NCBI GenBank assembly: GCA_964615375.1
Contig: CAZTOW010000039.1
Span: 30,485 to 94,484 of the forward strand
Reading direction: 5' to 3'
Origin: CAZKWG01 sp964615375
GTDB lineage: Bacteria; Myxococcota_A; UBA796; CAZKWG01
Length of the DNA stretch: 64,000 nt
Part shown: piece by piece, positions 51,998 to 62,993 of the stretch
Layout of the letters: every line of letters starts with the position of its first letter
Position numbering within the stretch: the first letter of the stretch is position 1
Program-made: the position numbers and the translations under genes
The notes under the pieces: generated by a model
Databases searched by the model: none
What the model saw: only the letters and a program-made list of their open reading frames with translations
What the model was told of the DNA's origin: nothing

Positions 51998-53332
51998 ATG
52001 GCCAGCCCGCCCAAGGGTCCGCTCCGCCGCCTCGCCAGCCTGTCCGGTCTCACCGGGCGGGTCACCTCCTCCTATGTGGGCCAGCGCCTGGTCGGCGCCT
52101 TCCAGGACGCCGATCTCCGCCAGCAGGCCCTGGACCGCCTGCACGTCCGCAACGCCGAGCGCATCGTCGAGACCGTCGGTCGCCTCAAGGGCGCGGCGAT
52201 GAAGGTGGGGCAGTCGGTGGCCATGGTGGCGGGCTCGCTGGACCTGCCGGGCGAGGTGCGCGACGTGCTCGGGCGCCTGCACGACAAGGTCGAGCCCGTC
52301 CCCTTCGATCAGATCCGCGAGGACGTGGAGCGGTCCCTCGGCCGCCCGCTCGCGCAGGCCTTCGCCAGCTTCGATCCCGCGCCCATCGGCACGGCCAGCC
52401 TCGGTCAGGCCCACGCCGCGCGCCTTCCCGATGGGCGCGAGGTCGTGGTCAAGGTGCTGCACCGCGGCATCGAGGACAGCGTGGCCAGCGATCTCGCCGC
52501 GCTGAAGGGGCTGCTGGTCACCGGGCGCCTGCTCAACCGCGACCGCGCCGAGATCGACGCGATGTTCGAGGAGATCCGGCACCGGCTGGAGGAGGAGCTG
52601 GACTATCTCCAGGAGGCGGCGAACATCGCTGACTTCCAGCGCTTCTTCGCGGGTGACGACCGCGTGCGCATCCCGGGCGTCCACCACGCCTGGTCCACCG
52701 AGCGCGTGCTCACGCTCGACCGCCTGCCGGGGCTGCCGCTGGAGAGCTTCCTGCAGAGCGCGAGCCCCGAGGCCCGGCAGCGGGCCGGCGTGACGCTGGT
52801 GGACATGTTCTACACGATGGTCTACAAGCACCACACGCTGCACGCCGACCCACACCCCGGGAATTACCTCTTCGAGCTGGACGGTCGCGTGGGTCTGCTG
52901 GACTACGGCTGCGTGCGGCGCTTCGACCCCTGGTGGATCGGGCACTACGCCGCCGCCGCCCTCTGCGCCGTCGTCCACGACCGCCAGGGCTGCCTGGATC
53001 ACTGTCGGGCCATCGACGCCCTGGACGGTGACGCCCCGGAGGCCGCGGCCGACGCGCTCTGGGGCTTCTGCGATCTGATGGCCTGGCCCTACCGCCAGGG
53101 CACCTACGAGCTGGGCGGAGACCAGGACGAGCACCTCTTCAAGGAGATCCCGCTCGCCGTCGCCCGGCTCATCCAGCACCGCCAGATCCACTCCACGCGG
53201 GAGCTGCTCTTCGTCCACCGGGCGCTGGGCGGGCTCTACGCGCTGGAGCGGCGGCTGCGTCCGCGCGCCGCCTGGCTGCCCCTGCTGGAGGCCCAGGCCC
53301 GACCCGCCGCGCGGCTGCTCACTTCGCTGTAG
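51998..53332 (+). CDS. AarF/UbiB (ABC1) family atypical kinase
   Basis: 444 residues. The family-specific KGAAMKVGQ helix (KxGQ motif), PIGTASLGQAHAA (Ala-rich nucleotide loop), VVKVLHRG, the catalytic HADPHPGNYLF and DYG (LLDYGCVRRF) are all intact. UbiB proteins are needed for ubiquinone or other isoprenoid-lipid handling and act as ATPases or kinases. The C-terminus has no clear membrane helices. 14-base convergent overlap with the next gene. Confidence 0.92.
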   Translation: MASPPKGPLRRLASLSGLTGRVTSSYVGQRLVGAFQDADLRQQALDRLHVRNAERIVETVGRLKGAAMKVGQSVAMVAGSLDLPGEVRDVLGRLHDKVEPVPFDQIREDVERSLGRPLAQAFASFDPAPIGTASLGQAHAARLPDGREVVVKVLHRGIEDSVASDLAALKGLLVTGRLLNRDRAEIDAMFEEIRHRLEEELDYLQEAANIADFQRFFAGDDRVRIPGVHHAWSTERVLTLDRLPGLPLESFLQSASPEARQRAGVTLVDMFYTMVYKHHTLHADPHPGNYLFELDGRVGLLDYGCVRRFDPWWIGHYAAAALCAVVHDRQGCLDHCRAIDALDGDAPEAAADALWGFCDLMAWPYRQGTYELGGDQDEHLFKEIPLAVARLIQHRQIHSTRELLFVHRALGGLYALERRLRPRAAWLPLLEAQARPAARLLTSL

Positions 53333-56300
53333 CGTCCGCCGTCCGCGCCAGCGCGCCCAGGAGCTCCTCGGCCATGGCGCGGAAGCCGGGGTCGGTGGCC
53401 GTGTCCCGCGCCTGGGTGGCGAGGCGCTTCGCCTCCTCCAGGTCACCCTCCTGGTGGGCGAGGTGGGCGAGGCCGAGCAGGCGCGGCAGGGTCGCCTCCT
53501 CCTCCTGGGGCCAGCGCGCGGCCAGCGCGTCGAGCGCCTCCCGGGCCTCGCCGCGGCGCTCCAGCCCGGAGAGGGCGCGCACCCGGGCCTCGGTGAGCGT
53601 CGCGTCCCAGGCCGCCCCCAGGCTCCCCCCGTCCTTGCCCTCGCAGAGGCTCAGGGCTCGCGCGAAGTCCTTCCGCTCAGACGCCAGGTTGGAGGCTCTG
53701 ATCGTCGCGGCCAGCGCGATCTCGGCGTCCGGGTGGCTCATCAGCGCCCGAAGCGAGGAGTCCGCCTCGGCCCCACGCCCCAGCGCCAGCAGCGCGTTCA
53801 CGCTGCCCAGCGAGGCCCAGCCCTGCTGAGAGGGCTCGGTCGCCGCCTTCGTCGCCTCCTCGTAGAGTCGGAGGGCGTCCGCCGCCTTGCCCGCGGCCAG
53901 CGCCGCGTCCGCCTGCCCGCGCAGCGCCACCACCCGCGTCTCGTCCCCCTCGGGCCGACCCGCCGCCAGGGCCTGCCAGGTCTCCGCCGCCTCGGGGTCC
54001 CGGGCCTCGCCCAGCGCGCGCCCCAGCGCCATCAGCCAGCGCTCGCGGGTGGCCTCGTCGGTGGGGGAGAGCCTGCGCAGCGCCGTCGCCGCTTCGGCCG
54101 GCTGCCCTCGCCGCCGCAGGAGCTCCGCCTGGCCGATGGCCGCCAGCGTGGCCGTGGTCCCGCCGGGTGGGGCCAGCTTCTCGGCCTCGGACAGCCGCTT
54201 CGCCGCCTCCCCGGTGTCTCCGAGGTCCAGCAGGGTCTGGCCGAGCTCGACCAGCAGATCGGCGCGGGCGGGGTCGGGCAGCGGCAGCGCCAGGGCGCGC
54301 TCCAGCAGCGAGCGGGCTGCCGTGAGCTCGCCCCCGGTCCGCGCCCGGGTGGCGGCGTCCTCGTACCAGGTCGCGGCGGCCTCGGGCGCCTTCGCCGCGA
54401 GCCGGTCCAGCTCGGCGTCCAGGGGCTTCGCCTCCGCGCCGCGCCCCGCCGCCGTCAGCATGGGGCTCAGGGCCGCCAGCAGGGGCACGCGCGCCGACGG
54501 GGTGGTGCAGCGGTCCAGGGCGGCCCGAAGGGTCCCCTGCGCCGCGTCCGGGGCCTGGGTGCCGGAGAGCGTCAGCGCCGCCTCCGCCACCTGGGTCTCC
54601 GTGGAGCCCGCCTCGGACATCACGGCCTCCAGCTCGGCCTGCGCCTGCTCCGGCCGCCCCTGGCTGGCCGCGAGCTCCGCGCAGAGCAGCCGCACGGCGC
54701 TCCGGTCCGCCCCCGCCGTCGCCGCCCGCGCCGCCCCGCAGGCCGCGCTCGCCTCCGCCGCGCGCCCGGCCTCTCCCAGCGTCTGGAGGACCGAGAGCCG
54801 GGCCTCCAGGGCCGCCGGGTGGCCCGGGGGCAGCAGGCCCACGATGGCCCGCCAGCTCTCCAGGGCGGCGTCCGTGCGCCGCTCCTCGCGCGCCATCTCC
54901 GCCAGCTCGGTGTGCGCCCGCACCCGCCAGGCCACGTCCGGCGCCCCGTCCGCCACCTGGCGCAGCAGGGTCCGCGCCCGCTCCGGCTCCCCCTTCGCCC
55001 GCGCCGCCTCGGCCAGCCCCAGCCGCCCCTGCCAGGCGGTGTCCGGGTCCGCGCTCTGGGCCAGCTCGGTGAACATGGAGCCGGCGCGCTCGGCGTCCCC
55101 GCGGGTCAGCAGGGCCGTCGCCAGGAGCAGGACCGTGGTGGGGCGCTCCTCGGGCGGCATGGGCCCGTCCAGGAGGGCCTGCCAGACGCCGATGGCCTCC
55201 TGGAGCTCGCCCTTCTGGACCAGGGCCTCCGCGCGCCCGGAGCGCGCCGCCCGGACCACGCCCGGATCCAAGGTCGCCGCCCCCTCCTCGGAGCCCGCCG
55301 CCTTCAGGATCCGATCGAATATCGCCAGGGCCTCGTCCGTCTCACCCTGGTCGAGGTGGCGCCGACCCTCGCCGAGCTGCGCCTCCGCCAGCACGGCCGC
55401 CGCCGCCGCCGGGTCGAGGTCGCCCAGCACCGCCCGCGCCCGCTCCTCGCCGCCCTCCAGGAGCAGCAGCCTCGCCAGCGCCAGCCGCGCCTCCGTCACC
55501 GTGTCCGCGTCCAGCCCGCCCAGCGCCAGCGCGGCGCGGTAGTCGGCGATGGCGTCCTCGGCCTTGCCCGCGTCCTCCGAGATCCCGCCTCGCAGCAGCA
55601 GCGCGCGGCCGTGCAGGCGGGCGTCGGCGTCCTCGGCCAGCAGCGGGCCCAGCCGCTTCAGCGCGGCCTCGGGGTGGCCGTCGCGGCGGTCGAGGTCGGC
55701 GAGGGCCAGCAGGGCCGACTGGTGGGGGAGGGTGTCGGGGGCGGCGCGGGCGAGCAGGGCGGCCCAGGCGGCGCGGGCCTCCTCGGCGCGGCCCAGGCGG
55801 TCGAGCACGCGGGCCTTGCTGGCCAGCGCACGCTCGGCCGGCTCGGCGGGGAGCTCGATCCCGTCGAGCTTCTGGAGCACGGCCAGCGCGGCCTCGTCCT
55901 GGCCCCGGTTGGCGCGGATCTCCGCCACCGCCTGGAGCAGCGCGCCCTGGGCCTCGGGCAGGAGGGCCAGGGAGGCCAGGGCCTCGTCCACCTTCGTGGC
56001 CGGCTTGGACTGGGCGGCGCAGGCGTCCTCGTAGAGCACGACGGCGCGGGCGCGCTCCTGCTCGGGCTGGCCCTCCAGCGAGAGCAGGGGCTCCACGGCG
56101 CTCTCCAGCTCCGGCCAGCGCTGGAGCCCGGAGAGGAGCTCGCCCAGGCGCAGGCGGACGCGGCCGATGAGCGCGGCGTCCTCGCCCGCCGCCGTGAGCG
56201 CGTCGCGCAGCAGGCGCTCGGCGGCCTGGGTGTCCCCGGCCTTCTCGGCGAGCCCGGCCGCCTCGACCCGGTGGCCCACCTTGTCCTCGGGGCGCTCCGC

Positions 56301-57539
56301 CTGCTCGGCCAGGGCCTCGTAGCGGCGGCTGGCCTCCAGCGGGTCGGTCTCGGCCAGCGAGGCCGCCTCCTCCGCCTGGTGCTCCGGGGCCTCCGCGCCC
56401 GGCGCCAGGAAGCGCGCCGCCAGGTAGACCCCCAGCCCCAGGGCCCCGAGCCCCAGCGCCGTGCGCACCCAGCGCCCGCCCAGCGCCCCGAGCCCGCCCT
56501 CCTCGCCGAAGCGCGCCCCCATGGCCTCCAACGCGCGCCGCTCCTCCTCGCCGAGCCCCAGGGCCCCGGCCAGCTCGGCCCCCTGGACGTCGGCGCCCTC
56601 CCAGGACACGCCGGAGACGTCGGCCTGGTCCAGCACCGCGCGCTGCAGCGAGACGCCGCTCAGGTCCAGGTCGGCCAGGCGGGCGCCCACCAGCTTCGCC
56701 CCCCACAGGCGCGCGCCGCGCAGGTTGGCCTCCCGGAGATCGGCCCCGCTCAGCTCCGCGCCGCTGAGATCGGCCCCGCCCAGGTCGGCGAGGCGCAGGT
56801 CGGCGTCCGTGAGCCGCGCGTCGGTGAGCTTCGCGCCCGCGAGGTTGGCCCGCCGCAGGTCCGCGCCCTCCAGCCGGGCGCCCGTGAGGCTCGCCTCGCG
56901 CAGATCGGCCGCGCGCAGCCGCGCCTCCGTGAGATCCGCCCGATCCAGCTTCACCCCGGCCCAGGCGGCGCTGGCCAGGTTCTGGGCCTCCAGCTTCGCC
57001 TCCGTCAGATCCGACCCCGGGCCGCCCAGGGCGGAGGCGTTCGCCCGCCCGCGCGCGCGCACGCGACGCTCCCAGGGGCTCGCCCAGCGCCGGGGCACCA
57101 GCGAGGCCAGCGCCCCGCTCAGCCCGCGGAGCCCTCCGGCGCGCCCGCCCGCCCGCTGGAGCGCGTCCAGGACGGCCTGCTCGGCCTCCACGCCCCCGGT
57201 TCGGGCCCCCTGGGCGCGCGCGTCCTGGAGCAGGGCCCCGCGCATGAGGGCGCCGCGCAGATCCGCCTCGGAGAGGTCCGCGCCGCGCAGGTCCGCGCCG
57301 CGCAGGTCGGCCTCGCGCAGGTCCGCCCGCAGGAGGCGCGCCCCCTGGAGCTTCGCCTCGGAGAGCCGGGTCTCGCGCAGGCTGGCGCCCTCCAGGCTGG
57401 CCCCGCTGAGGTCTCGCCCGTTCAGGTCCTGCCCGTCCAGCTCCGCCCCGTCCAGGCGGGCGCCGCGCAGGTCCTCGGGCAGCGTCGCGGAGGGCGCGGT
57501 GTCGGGGCTGGAGGCGCTGGGATCGGTGGGGCGCGGCAC
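53319..57539 (-). CDS. Giant pentapeptide-repeat / TPR membrane protein
   Basis: 1406 residues. Residues 22-115 and 170-325 are pentapeptide repeats (A-D/N-L-x-x, for example LRGADLRGADLSEADL), separated by a basic stretch (VPRRWASPWERRVRARGRA). A membrane helix lies at about 358-378 (LGLGALGLGVYLAARFLA). The remaining 1000 residues are Ala/Glu/Leu-rich TPR-type helix pairs (for instance EEARAAWAALLARAAPDTLP). The right-handed quadrilateral helix at the N-terminus is cytoplasmic and the TPR part periplasmic, if inside-positive rules hold. Probably a scaffold. Confidence 0.85.
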   Translation of the reverse strand: MPRPTDPSASSPDTAPSATLPEDLRGARLDGAELDGQDLNGRDLSGASLEGASLRETRLSEAKLQGARLLRADLREADLRGADLRGADLSEADLRGALMRGALLQDARAQGARTGGVEAEQAVLDALQRAGGRAGGLRGLSGALASLVPRRWASPWERRVRARGRANASALGGPGSDLTEAKLEAQNLASAAWAGVKLDRADLTEARLRAADLREASLTGARLEGADLRRANLAGAKLTDARLTDADLRLADLGGADLSGAELSGADLREANLRGARLWGAKLVGARLADLDLSGVSLQRAVLDQADVSGVSWEGADVQGAELAGALGLGEEERRALEAMGARFGEEGGLGALGGRWVRTALGLGALGLGVYLAARFLAPGAEAPEHQAEEAASLAETDPLEASRRYEALAEQAERPEDKVGHRVEAAGLAEKAGDTQAAERLLRDALTAAGEDAALIGRVRLRLGELLSGLQRWPELESAVEPLLSLEGQPEQERARAVVLYEDACAAQSKPATKVDEALASLALLPEAQGALLQAVAEIRANRGQDEAALAVLQKLDGIELPAEPAERALASKARVLDRLGRAEEARAAWAALLARAAPDTLPHQSALLALADLDRRDGHPEAALKRLGPLLAEDADARLHGRALLLRGGISEDAGKAEDAIADYRAALALGGLDADTVTEARLALARLLLLEGGEERARAVLGDLDPAAAAAVLAEAQLGEGRRHLDQGETDEALAIFDRILKAAGSEEGAATLDPGVVRAARSGRAEALVQKGELQEAIGVWQALLDGPMPPEERPTTVLLLATALLTRGDAERAGSMFTELAQSADPDTAWQGRLGLAEAARAKGEPERARTLLRQVADGAPDVAWRVRAHTELAEMAREERRTDAALESWRAIVGLLPPGHPAALEARLSVLQTLGEAGRAAEASAACGAARAATAGADRSAVRLLCAELAASQGRPEQAQAELEAVMSEAGSTETQVAEAALTLSGTQAPDAAQGTLRAALDRCTTPSARVPLLAALSPMLTAAGRGAEAKPLDAELDRLAAKAPEAAATWYEDAATRARTGGELTAARSLLERALALPLPDPARADLLVELGQTLLDLGDTGEAAKRLSEAEKLAPPGGTTATLAAIGQAELLRRRGQPAEAATALRRLSPTDEATRERWLMALGRALGEARDPEAAETWQALAAGRPEGDETRVVALRGQADAALAAGKAADALRLYEEATKAATEPSQQGWASLGSVNALLALGRGAEADSSLRALMSHPDAEIALAATIRASNLASERKDFARALSLCEGKDGGSLGAAWDATLTEARVRALSGLERRGEAREALDALAARWPQEEEATLPRLLGLAHLAHQEGDLEEAKRLATQARDTATDPGFRAMAEELLGALARTADATAK

Positions 57540-57699
57540 GCGCCGATGCTACCCCAACTCGACGGCGACGCGCATGGCGCGCGTTTTGCACTGGTGCGCC
57601 GCGGGCCGCAACGCCCGCGCCGAGGTAGGATAGGGGCGCCCGCTCCCTCTCCCGCCTCCCCGCCCCCTTCCCTCTCCTGTCCCGCCTGAGGTCTCCTCC

Positions 57700-59019
57700 A
57701 TGGACAAGCTGATCCTCGAGGGCGGTGTCCCCCTCTCGGGCACCGTCGAGATCAGCGGCGCGAAGAACGCCGCGCTCCCCATCCTGATGGCCACGCTCGT
57801 GGCTCCTGGCGAGCACACCATCGACAACGTCCCCGATCTGGTGGACGTGAGCACCACCCTCTCCCTGCTCGGGCGCATCGGCTGCCCCAGCATGTCCGGT
57901 TGGGAGGGCGACCGCGGCTGGCCCATCGGGCGCGCGCGCATCCACACCGATCGCATCGCCTGGTGTGAGGCCCCCTACGATCTCGTGCGCAAGATGCGGG
58001 CGAGCGTGCTGGCGCTGGGCCCCCTGCTGGCCCGCTGCGGCGAGGCCCGCGTCTCCCTGCCCGGCGGCTGCGCCATCGGCGTGCGCCCCATCGACCAGCA
58101 CCTGAAGGGCCTGGAGGCGCTGGGCTGCACCTTCGAGATCGAGGGTGGCTACGTCCACGGCCGGGTCTCGCACCTGCGCGGCGCCGAGATCGATCTCGAC
58201 ATGCCCACGGTGACGGGCACCGAGAACATCCTCATGGCGGCGGTGCTGGCCGACGGCGTCAGCGTCATCCGCAACGCGGCCAGCGAGCCGGAGGTCGTGG
58301 ACCTCGCCCGCTTCCTCCGCGCCATGGGGGCGCGCATCCAGGGGGAGGGGACGGACACGCTCGTCGTGGACGGCGTCCCCGCCCTGCGGCCGGCGCGCGC
58401 GCCCTACCGCATCATGCCTGACCGCATCGAGGCGGGGACCTACCTGACCGCGGCGGCCATCTCCGGCGGCGAGGTCGTGGTGGCCGGGGCGCCGGTGGAC
58501 GCGCTGGGGGCCGTGCTCGCGGCGCTCCAGGAGGCGGGCTGCGAGATCCAGGTGGTGGGGGACTGCGTCTCCATCCGCCGCGAGGGCCCCATCCTCCCGG
58601 TCAACGTGGAGACGGCGCCGCACCCGGGCTTCCCCACGGACATGCAGGCGCAGTGGATGGCGCTCATGACCGTCGCCAACGGCAGCTCGGAGATCCGGGA
58701 GAACATCTTCGAGAACCGCTTCATGCACGCCGCGGAGCTCATGCGGCTGGGCGCGCGCATCGACGTGCGCGGGAACCGGGTCGTGGTCCACGGCGTGCCC
58801 TCGCTGGTGGGCGCGACGGTGATGGCCACCGATCTCCGGGCCAGCGCCTCGCTGGTGCTGGCGGGGCTGGCGGCGCGGGGGCGCACGGACATGCTCCGGC
58901 TCTACCACCTGGACCGCGGCTACGAGCGCCTGGTGGAGAAGCTGTCGGGTCTCGGCGCCCGCGTCCGGCGCGCTGCTGACGATGTCCGCTTGCCAGAGGC
59001 GGCTCGCGCGGCAGTCTAG
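57700..59019 (+). CDS. murA: UDP-N-acetylglucosamine 1-carboxyvinyltransferase
   Basis: 439 residues. Lys22-Asn23 in SGAKNAAL, Cys124 in LPGGCAIGVRP (equivalent to Cys115 of E. coli, the residue that binds PEP and fosfomycin), and FPTDMQAQWMAL. First committed step of peptidoglycan synthesis. Cys is kept, so no intrinsic fosfomycin resistance is expected from this site. Divergent from the pentapeptide gene. Confidence 0.97.
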   Translation: MDKLILEGGVPLSGTVEISGAKNAALPILMATLVAPGEHTIDNVPDLVDVSTTLSLLGRIGCPSMSGWEGDRGWPIGRARIHTDRIAWCEAPYDLVRKMRASVLALGPLLARCGEARVSLPGGCAIGVRPIDQHLKGLEALGCTFEIEGGYVHGRVSHLRGAEIDLDMPTVTGTENILMAAVLADGVSVIRNAASEPEVVDLARFLRAMGARIQGEGTDTLVVDGVPALRPARAPYRIMPDRIEAGTYLTAAAISGGEVVVAGAPVDALGAVLAALQEAGCEIQVVGDCVSIRREGPILPVNVETAPHPGFPTDMQAQWMALMTVANGSSEIRENIFENRFMHAAELMRLGARIDVRGNRVVVHGVPSLVGATVMATDLRASASLVLAGLAARGRTDMLRLYHLDRGYERLVEKLSGLGARVRRAADDVRLPEAARAAV

Positions 59020-59204
59020 GAGCTTGCCCGGTTCTCGTCGCTGGTGTAGTGAACGGGTGTGCGGTGCATGAGCCTCGGCGCTCGCCGGGGCAAGCGCGTC
59101 CGCGCCGTTGGCGGATCAGCCTGGAAGCCTGAGAAACCTCGAAGGATCCAGGAAATGTCCGCTCTCCCTGCACGAACGGATCGGGCTGGTTAGTCAAGAC
59201 CTAG

Positions 59205-61034
59205 ATGGTCCAACGATCCACCATCGACGCCATCCGGGACAGGGCTGACCTCGTCGAGGTCGTCTCTCAGGTGGTGACGCTGAAGCGCAAGGGCAACACC
59301 TGGTTGGGGCTCTGCCCGTTTCATCAAGAGAAGACGCCGAGCTTCAACGTGGTGCCTCACAAGGGCATCTACCACTGCTTCGGCTGCGGCGAGGGCGGGG
59401 ACGTCTTCCGCTTCGTGATGAAGACGCGCGGGCTCTCGTTCATGGAGGCGGTCAAGGAGGTCGGCGCCATCTGCGGGATCCAGGTGGAGGAGCGCCAGCT
59501 CTCGCCGGATGAGCAGCGGCGCCAGAAGGCGCAGGCCACCCTCTACGACGTCTGCGAGCAGGCCTGCAGCTTCTTCCAGTCGGTGCTGCTCACGCGCCCG
59601 GAGGGGGCGCCCGCGCGGGAGTACCTGGAGCGCCGCGGGATGACGGCGGAGACCATCCAGCGCTTCCGGCTGGGCTTCGCCCCGGACTCCTGGGACGCGC
59701 TGCTGGACCACCTCCACCGGCGCGGCATCCCGCCGGAGATGGCGGTGTCCGCGGGCATCGCCAAGGCGCGCGAGCGGGGCAAGGGCGCCTACGCGCTGTT
59801 CCGGGGGCGGGTCATCGTGCCCATCCAGGACGCGCGCGGCCGGGTGGTAGCCTTCGGCGGGCGCATCCTGGAGGGGGACGGGCCGAAGTACGTCAACTCA
59901 TCCGAGAGCGAGATCTATCAGAAGTCGAAGACGCTCTTCGCCCTGCCCCAGGCGCGCAACGCGATCCAGCGCAAGGGCCGCGTGCTGGTGGTGGAGGGCT
60001 ACTTCGACGTGCTCTCGCTGCACCAGGCGGGCTTCGAGGAGGCGGTGGCGGCCTGCGGGACCTCGCTCACCGCGGAGCACCTGGGGGTGCTGAGCCGGCT
60101 GAGCACGCGGGCCATCGCGCTCTTCGACTCGGACGCGGCGGGCGTGCGCGCGGCCGTGCGCTCGCTGGAGATGTTCCTGGCGGCGGGGGTGGAGCCGCTC
60201 CGCCTGGACCTGGGGGACGCCAAGGATCCCGACGAGCTCATCCAGGCCCGGGGCGGCCCGGCCATGGAGGCGGCGCTGGAGGGGGCCGAGCCCCTGTTCA
60301 ACCTCGTGCTCCGGGACGCCGCGCAGCGAAACGGGTCCTCGCCGCTCGGGCGCACGCGCGCGCTCGAGGAGCTGGTCCCGGTGCTCATGCACTTCTCGCC
60401 GGAGGCGCGGGTGGCGACCTTCGCCCGGGTGGCGGGCTCGCTCTTCCTCTCCGAGCTGGTGGTGCAGGAGGCGGTGGTCCGGGCCGAGCGCGCCTCCCGG
60501 GACAAGGAGCGGGAGCAGCAGAGCCGGCCCCCGCCCGGCGCTCCCATGGCGCCCATGCCCATCGGGCCGCGCTGGAGCGGCACGCGCGAGCTCAACCACC
60601 TCCTGTGGCTGCTCATCCACCTCCCCGAGGAGTCGCTGCCGGAGTTCGCGGCCTTCGACCCGGACCCGCGCATCGTGACCGAGCGCCGCTCGGCCCTGGA
60701 GGCCATCGTCCTGCTCAGCCAGGGGGTGGCCCTGCCCGAGGTGCTGGAGCGGGTCACCGACCCGGACCTCGGCCGGGTGCTGCGACAGGCCGCCGCCCGG
60801 GAGGGACTCTATACATCTGGTCAGGGTGCCGCGGCGACGCGGCAGATCCTCGTGGGCATGGAGCTACGCCGCCTCGAGGAGGCTCTGGCCAGCGTCGGGC
60901 GCGAGATTGACGCTTGCGCACCCGGGGCTGACGGGTCATACTTCTCTGATTTGTTTCGCCGCCGTCAAGACCTTCAGCGAGAACGTAAGAAATTCCTGGA
61001 TATTCAAGCAGGTCGGTCCGCCAGGGCGACCTGA
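59205..61034 (+). CDS. dnaG: DNA primase
   Basis: 609 residues. CHC2 zinc finger with Cys37, His40, Cys58 and Cys61; TOPRIM core with VVEGYFDVLSLHQAG and LFDSDAAG and the DAKDPDELIQ loop. The C-terminal 150 residues form the DnaB-interacting helical domain. Makes RNA primers. A 185-base gap before it probably holds the promoter (TTGCCC at 59024 with a weak -10). Followed by rpoD, the ancestral macromolecular-synthesis operon order. Confidence 0.97.
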   Translation: MVQRSTIDAIRDRADLVEVVSQVVTLKRKGNTWLGLCPFHQEKTPSFNVVPHKGIYHCFGCGEGGDVFRFVMKTRGLSFMEAVKEVGAICGIQVEERQLSPDEQRRQKAQATLYDVCEQACSFFQSVLLTRPEGAPAREYLERRGMTAETIQRFRLGFAPDSWDALLDHLHRRGIPPEMAVSAGIAKARERGKGAYALFRGRVIVPIQDARGRVVAFGGRILEGDGPKYVNSSESEIYQKSKTLFALPQARNAIQRKGRVLVVEGYFDVLSLHQAGFEEAVAACGTSLTAEHLGVLSRLSTRAIALFDSDAAGVRAAVRSLEMFLAAGVEPLRLDLGDAKDPDELIQARGGPAMEAALEGAEPLFNLVLRDAAQRNGSSPLGRTRALEELVPVLMHFSPEARVATFARVAGSLFLSELVVQEAVVRAERASRDKEREQQSRPPPGAPMAPMPIGPRWSGTRELNHLLWLLIHLPEESLPEFAAFDPDPRIVTERRSALEAIVLLSQGVALPEVLERVTDPDLGRVLRQAAAREGLYTSGQGAAATRQILVGMELRRLEEALASVGREIDACAPGADGSYFSDLFRRRQDLQRERKKFLDIQAGRSARAT

Positions 61035-61098
61035 GGCCATGTGCGCCCTCTGATCCCAAACATCTCACGCCGCTCCACCACGTTCGAGGACACCACGC

Positions 61099-62835
<1,737 letters not shown>

Positions 62836-62843
62836 GCCCCGGG

Positions 62844-62858
62844 CGAGCCTCGGGCTCG
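62844..62858 (+). terminator. Possible rpoD terminator hairpin
   Basis: CGAGCC-TCG-GGCTCG, a perfect six-pair stem ten bases after the rpoD stop. No T run follows, so it may be Rho-dependent or only protect the 3' end. Confidence 0.35.
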
Positions 62859-62887
62859 TCCGCGGGTTATCGTGAAGCTCTCCCCAG

Positions 62888-62961
62888 GGGCCTATAGCTC
62901 AGTTGGTCAGAGCACCCGGCTCATAACCGGAGGGTCCCAGGTTCGAGCCCTGGTGGGCCTA
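62888..62961 (+). tRNA. tRNA with CAU anticodon (elongator tRNA-Met, or tRNA-Ile2)
   Basis: 74 bases without encoded CCA. Cloverleaf: acceptor GGGCCTA with TGGGCCT (G-U at 1-72 and U-G at 6-67), D arm GCTC/GAGC, anticodon stem CCCGG/CCGGA with loop CTCATAA (anticodon CAT at 62922-62924), T arm CCAGG-TTCGAGC-CCTGG. Pair 27-43 is a C-A mismatch. The 1-72 pair makes initiator tRNA possible in principle, but the anticodon stem lacks the three G-C pairs of initiators in the right place. Elongator Met is preferred over lysidine-modified Ile2. Confidence 0.92.
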
Positions 62962-62993
62962 CCCTGGGGACGGGCTACAACATCGGAGGCGCT

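Noticed and set aside
59068..59193. 41-codon frame in the gap before dnaG
   Set aside because: Starts at an ATG without a ribosome-binding site, has a composition like random GC-rich DNA and no hydrophobic or conserved segment.
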